DNA from: Basidiobolus meristosporus CBS 931.73
Lineage: Eukaryota > Basidiobolomycota > Basidiobolomycetes > Basidiobolales > Basidiobolaceae
DNA length: 59,222 nt
Assembly (NCBI GenBank): GCA_002104905.1
Contig: MCFE01000551.1
Location: 1 to 59,222, forward strand
Direction of reading: 5' to 3'
The stretch's first letter is position 1. Every line of letters begins with the position of its first letter. Of this stretch, positions 57,742 through 59,222 are shown piece by piece. Position numbers and translations under genes: made by a program. The notes below the pieces were generated by a model. The model had not been told where the DNA came from. It searched no databases and was given only the letters and a program-made list of their open reading frames with translations.

Positions 57742-58385
57742 ATCTGACTAGCTAAAGTACAAACATAGAGATTAATGCATAATTCTCTGCCACTAATGTA
57801 TCCTTCCTCTACTCCATCTTGCTTGGTGTATTGAGAGTAGTGGGCCTTGCTTCACCTTTTGAGATTTTCATATGGAGCAGATGTGTGGGGAGATAGGAAG
57901 ACAAGTCAAGTTGCAGGTACTACATATCCCAATCTCACAAAGAATATTACCCTCAAGTCTGTCATGGATGTGATGAGTTGGCACATGGAGGACAGCCAGG
58001 AAAAGTTGGAAAATATAGAGGACCAAGGGCACATATAGACACCTATGACTATGGCATTATGAAGCAAAGTAGCCCCAATGCATGGGTAATCAGTTTAGTA
58101 ATACAGAGTTGGGTTGGGTGCAACAAGCAACTAATTTTTATTGGGAAAGCTCTACCAAGGTATGCTGGATCTCTCTTGGTCATAAGCCAATTTCTACAGC
58201 ATGAAGAATAGAATTCACACAAACAAGAGCCAAAGCACTCCCATAAGGGGGACTAGAATCCAGCAGGGAGAAGGATATGTTATCTAAAGACCAAAAGGTT
58301 CTTTATGGATATTCAGGAGGTATTCATAGCAGAAGTAGCAGGAACCAAGCGTATGTTTGCAAGATGTATATGTTACCAGTAATAC
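57742..58385 (+). mobile_element. CACTA-type transposon fragment, copy 3, interrupted by copia
   Basis: This matches copy 2 from about 53790 to 54395 with scattered substitutions and small indels, including the GATGTGATGAGTTGGCACAT stretch and GCAAGATGTATATGTTA near its end. It stops at the LTR beginning at 58386, which indicates a later copia insertion. Confidence 0.65.
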
Positions 58386-58736
58386 TGTTGTAAGAGTCTT
58401 GGAGATAATTGAAGTGATTGGGAGTATAAGTATATTATGTGGTTTTCACTTAATGAATTATTGAATGTAAAAGTAGTATATATACTTTTACATGGTCTTA
58501 GCAAAGGAAGCATGTAGAATAGGTTAAGGAAGGTCCCAAGAACATGTGTGTTAAGTTTAGGGCTGTTTGGACAACTTTGAGAATTTTCAAGTTCTGGGTA
58601 CCTGGTATTTTGGTGCAAAAAAATTCCAAGTAAATCCCAACAAGGAATTAGGTCAGTATTCTCTAGGATTTGAAGGTAAAGATTTAAGTGACCATGTTAG
58701 GTGAATATTTAAGTGGAATTACAAACTCTTACAACA
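58386..58736 (-). repeat. Copia-family LTR, copy F (3' LTR), best-preserved ends
   Basis: This 351-bp LTR has perfect 12-bp inverted ends, TGTTGTAAGAGT and ACTCTTACAACA on the plus strand. It is the 3' LTR of the minus-strand element that continues to the right edge. Confidence 0.9.
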
Positions 58737-59222
58737 CTCCCACTCAGCTAAATGTTCATACCAACTAGTCCTAATTTTGACCTAAGATATTCAAGCTTGT
58801 CTCTAGCTGATGGTTTGGTACATATGTCTGCAATCATTTCATCTGAAGGGCAGTAAACTAAGCTAAGTAAGTTACTCTCTATAGCTTCACGTACAAAATG
58901 ATGTGTAATATCTATGTGCTTAGTTCTAGCATCGAAAAGTTGGATTTCTACCTAATTATATACATCCTTGATGATCTTGAAATAAAGTAATAGGCATTTT
59001 TTGACATAGGCCTAAATCTGTAAAAAGCTTTCTTAACCACATTGCTTCTTTTGTAGCTTCACAGGCTACCATATACACTACCTCTGTGGTAGAAAGTGCT
59101 ATGGTAGGTTACTTTCTTGAACTTGATGAAATTGCTCCTTGACAGTAAGGAAAAGTGTATCCTGTGGTGGATCTTCTGACTTCCAAGTTCTGTCCCCAAT
59201 CAGCATCAGAGTATCCCACAAG
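58737..59222 (-). mobile_element. Copia pol, 3' end, runs off the window
   Basis: This sequence is collinear with and highly similar to 51658-52145. It includes the polypurine tract next to the LTR, the end of the polyprotein, and RNase H coding with the DADWGQNLE block at the edge. Substitutions have introduced stops. Whether the rest is intact cannot be seen. Confidence 0.85.

Noticed and set aside
1-59222. CRISPR arrays, rRNA genes and bacterial operon features
   Set aside because: None were seen. The repeats are transposon LTRs or tandem duplications without regular unique spacers, and the genes are eukaryotic and spliced.

Overview
The window is nuclear DNA of a fungus. Evidence: short GT-AG introns (mostly 44-92 nt) with CTAAC-like branch points; a fungal-type Cch1 calcium channel; a Vph1-type V-ATPase subunit; a 14-TMS DHA2 drug transporter; Rrn6-, Sds3- and CENP-K-like proteins; and fungal copia, CACTA, LINE and DDE transposon relics. 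Full-length RlmN-, TTC9- and SAAL1-like genes make an early-diverging, non-yeast lineage more likely than a classical yeast, but the species cannot be fixed from this sequence.

Layout. 1-3.3 kb: transposon debris (copia LTR plus gag, LINE reverse transcriptase). 4.4-6.2 kb: an MFS efflux gene. 6.2-9.8 kb: no intact gene, a second copia LTR/gag fragment, and a probable hydrolase relic. 9.9-46.3 kb: a dense core of spliced genes in this order: DJ-1/PfpI protein, synaptobrevin, Sds3-like, SAAL1-like, TTC9-like, INO1, two hypothetical genes, ACOT9-type thioesterase, CCH1, a membrane protein, RlmN-type enzyme, Rrn6/TAF1C-like, CENP-K-like, V-ATPase subunit a, an orphan 7TM protein, SPOUT1-like methyltransferase, Prx5-type peroxiredoxin, and a four-span membrane protein. 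46.3-59.2 kb: a nest of decayed transposons (copia LTRs and pol, CACTA Tnp2-like fragments, a DDE transposase with an internal tandem triplication, an unclassified transposon-like ORF); a second copia element runs off the right edge.

Most core genes are ordinary housekeeping genes in divergent or convergent pairs, with no operon-like logic. Gene models were built by hand from splice consensus and reading phase. Most close exactly in frame. The exceptions are stated: one uncertain junction in the Sds3-like gene, one in the Rrn6-like gene, and a one-base frame break in CCH1.

I found no clearly new multi-gene system. The best leads are: a complete RlmN-type radical-SAM enzyme with a mitochondrial-looking leader; a copia family whose primer-binding site contains the gag ATG and resembles the initiator tRNA-Met anticodon arm; start codons split by or abutting introns plus a 9-nt microexon; an unassigned 7TM protein; and two perfect three-unit heat-shock elements inside a transposon-rich block.
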